Shown here: piece by piece, positions 5,719 to 5,906 of the stretch
Layout: every line of letters begins with the position of its first letter
How positions within the stretch are numbered: position 1 is the first letter of the stretch
Source: SAR324 cluster bacterium
GTDB lineage: Bacteria; Bdellovibrionota; UBA2361; JAAZON01
NCBI GenBank assembly: GCA_012797725.1
Contig: JAAZON010000090.1
Coordinates: 1-5,906, forward strand
Length of the DNA: 5,906 nucleotides
Reading direction: 5' to 3'
Position numbers and translations under genes: made by a program
The notes under the pieces: generated by a model
Seen by the model: the letters and a program-made list of their open reading frames with translations, nothing else
Databases searched by the model: none
What the model was told of the DNA's origin: nothing

Positions 5719-5846
5719 GTTGGTTGTTGTCTTTGAATTATGATTGTTTTTCGGTTAATTGTTGGAGCAAGAAGAGTCAGCATTGAAAATTGTTAGAGAG
5801 ACTGCGGACACATTGGCGACAACGAGAAATGACATGTCTGGCGTAT

Positions 5847-5859
5847 CCCTAGTCTAGGG
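5847..5859. repeat. Palindrome CCCTAG-T-CTAGGG
   Basis: This is a perfect inverted repeat with 6-bp arms around a single base, about 130 bp after the CARDB-protein stop. It has no following T-run (gtcttcctataac), so it is not a typical terminator. A protein-binding site is possible but unsupported. The rest of 5719-5906 shows no gene or RNA that I recognise. Confidence 0.25.
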
Positions 5860-5906
5860 TCTTCCTATAACGAAGCAAACCAACAAACACTGCGAAAATA
5901 CTAAAA

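Noticed and set aside
5759..5857. Short TTG-started frame of 32 codons with a hydrophilic, helix-like translation (EQEESALKIVRE...)
   Set aside because: It has no ribosome site, is bounded by close stops and matches nothing I recognise. It could be a decayed gene remnant, but the evidence is too thin.
1..5906. tRNA, rRNA, CRISPR array, insertion sequence or known riboswitch
   Set aside because: Reading both strands showed no cloverleaf, no regular spacer-repeat array, no transposase or terminal repeats, and no riboswitch core that I could match.

Overview
This window comes from a flagellated bacterium with two membranes. It carries the end of a cell-division locus followed by two accessory genes that look extracellular. 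All four recognisable genes lie on the + strand. The FtsZ C-terminal peptide (EIPTFLRKQVD) and the amphipathic end of FtsA (IFRKVANWLGEHF) resemble proteobacterial-type FtsA/FtsZ. Base composition is moderate: sampled ftsZ lines are about 47-53% GC, and sampled lines of the last gene about 33-47%. I cannot name the species or phylum from the sequence. A deltaproteobacterial-grade or environmental metagenome lineage would fit, but that is only inference.

Layout: (1) 1-291 is the last 96 codons of ftsA. (2) 292-573 is a leader with a plausible sigma70-type promoter about 35 nt before the ftsZ start. (3) 574-1770 is a complete ftsZ with an altered nucleotide-binding signature (GGGTGTL instead of GGGTGTG). 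(4) 1771-2093 is a non-coding gap with a weak sigma28-like motif and a short direct repeat. (5) 2094-3989 encodes a 631-residue flagellin. Both filament-core ends are intact, but the variable surface region is replaced by seven FG-GAP/VCBS-type units, each with a DxNxDGxxD calcium-loop motif. This is the count expected for one complete seven-bladed beta-propeller. (6) 3990-4101 is a short gap with AT-rich palindromes. (7) 4102-5718 encodes a secreted protein of four CARDB-like immunoglobulin-fold repeats, each carrying an equivalent pair of cysteines. (8) 5719-5906 is non-coding as far as I can see.

How the genes may relate: FtsA and FtsZ are the membrane tether and polymer of the division ring. 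The next two genes look unrelated to division. Both encode predicted extracellular proteins built from domains associated with adhesion or ligand binding (an integrin-like propeller on a flagellin, and CARDB repeats). The most interesting idea in the window is that the flagellar filament may display a calcium-stabilised propeller on every subunit, possibly alongside a disulfide-stabilised CARDB surface protein. The architecture is read directly from the sequence. The functional link between the two proteins is inference.
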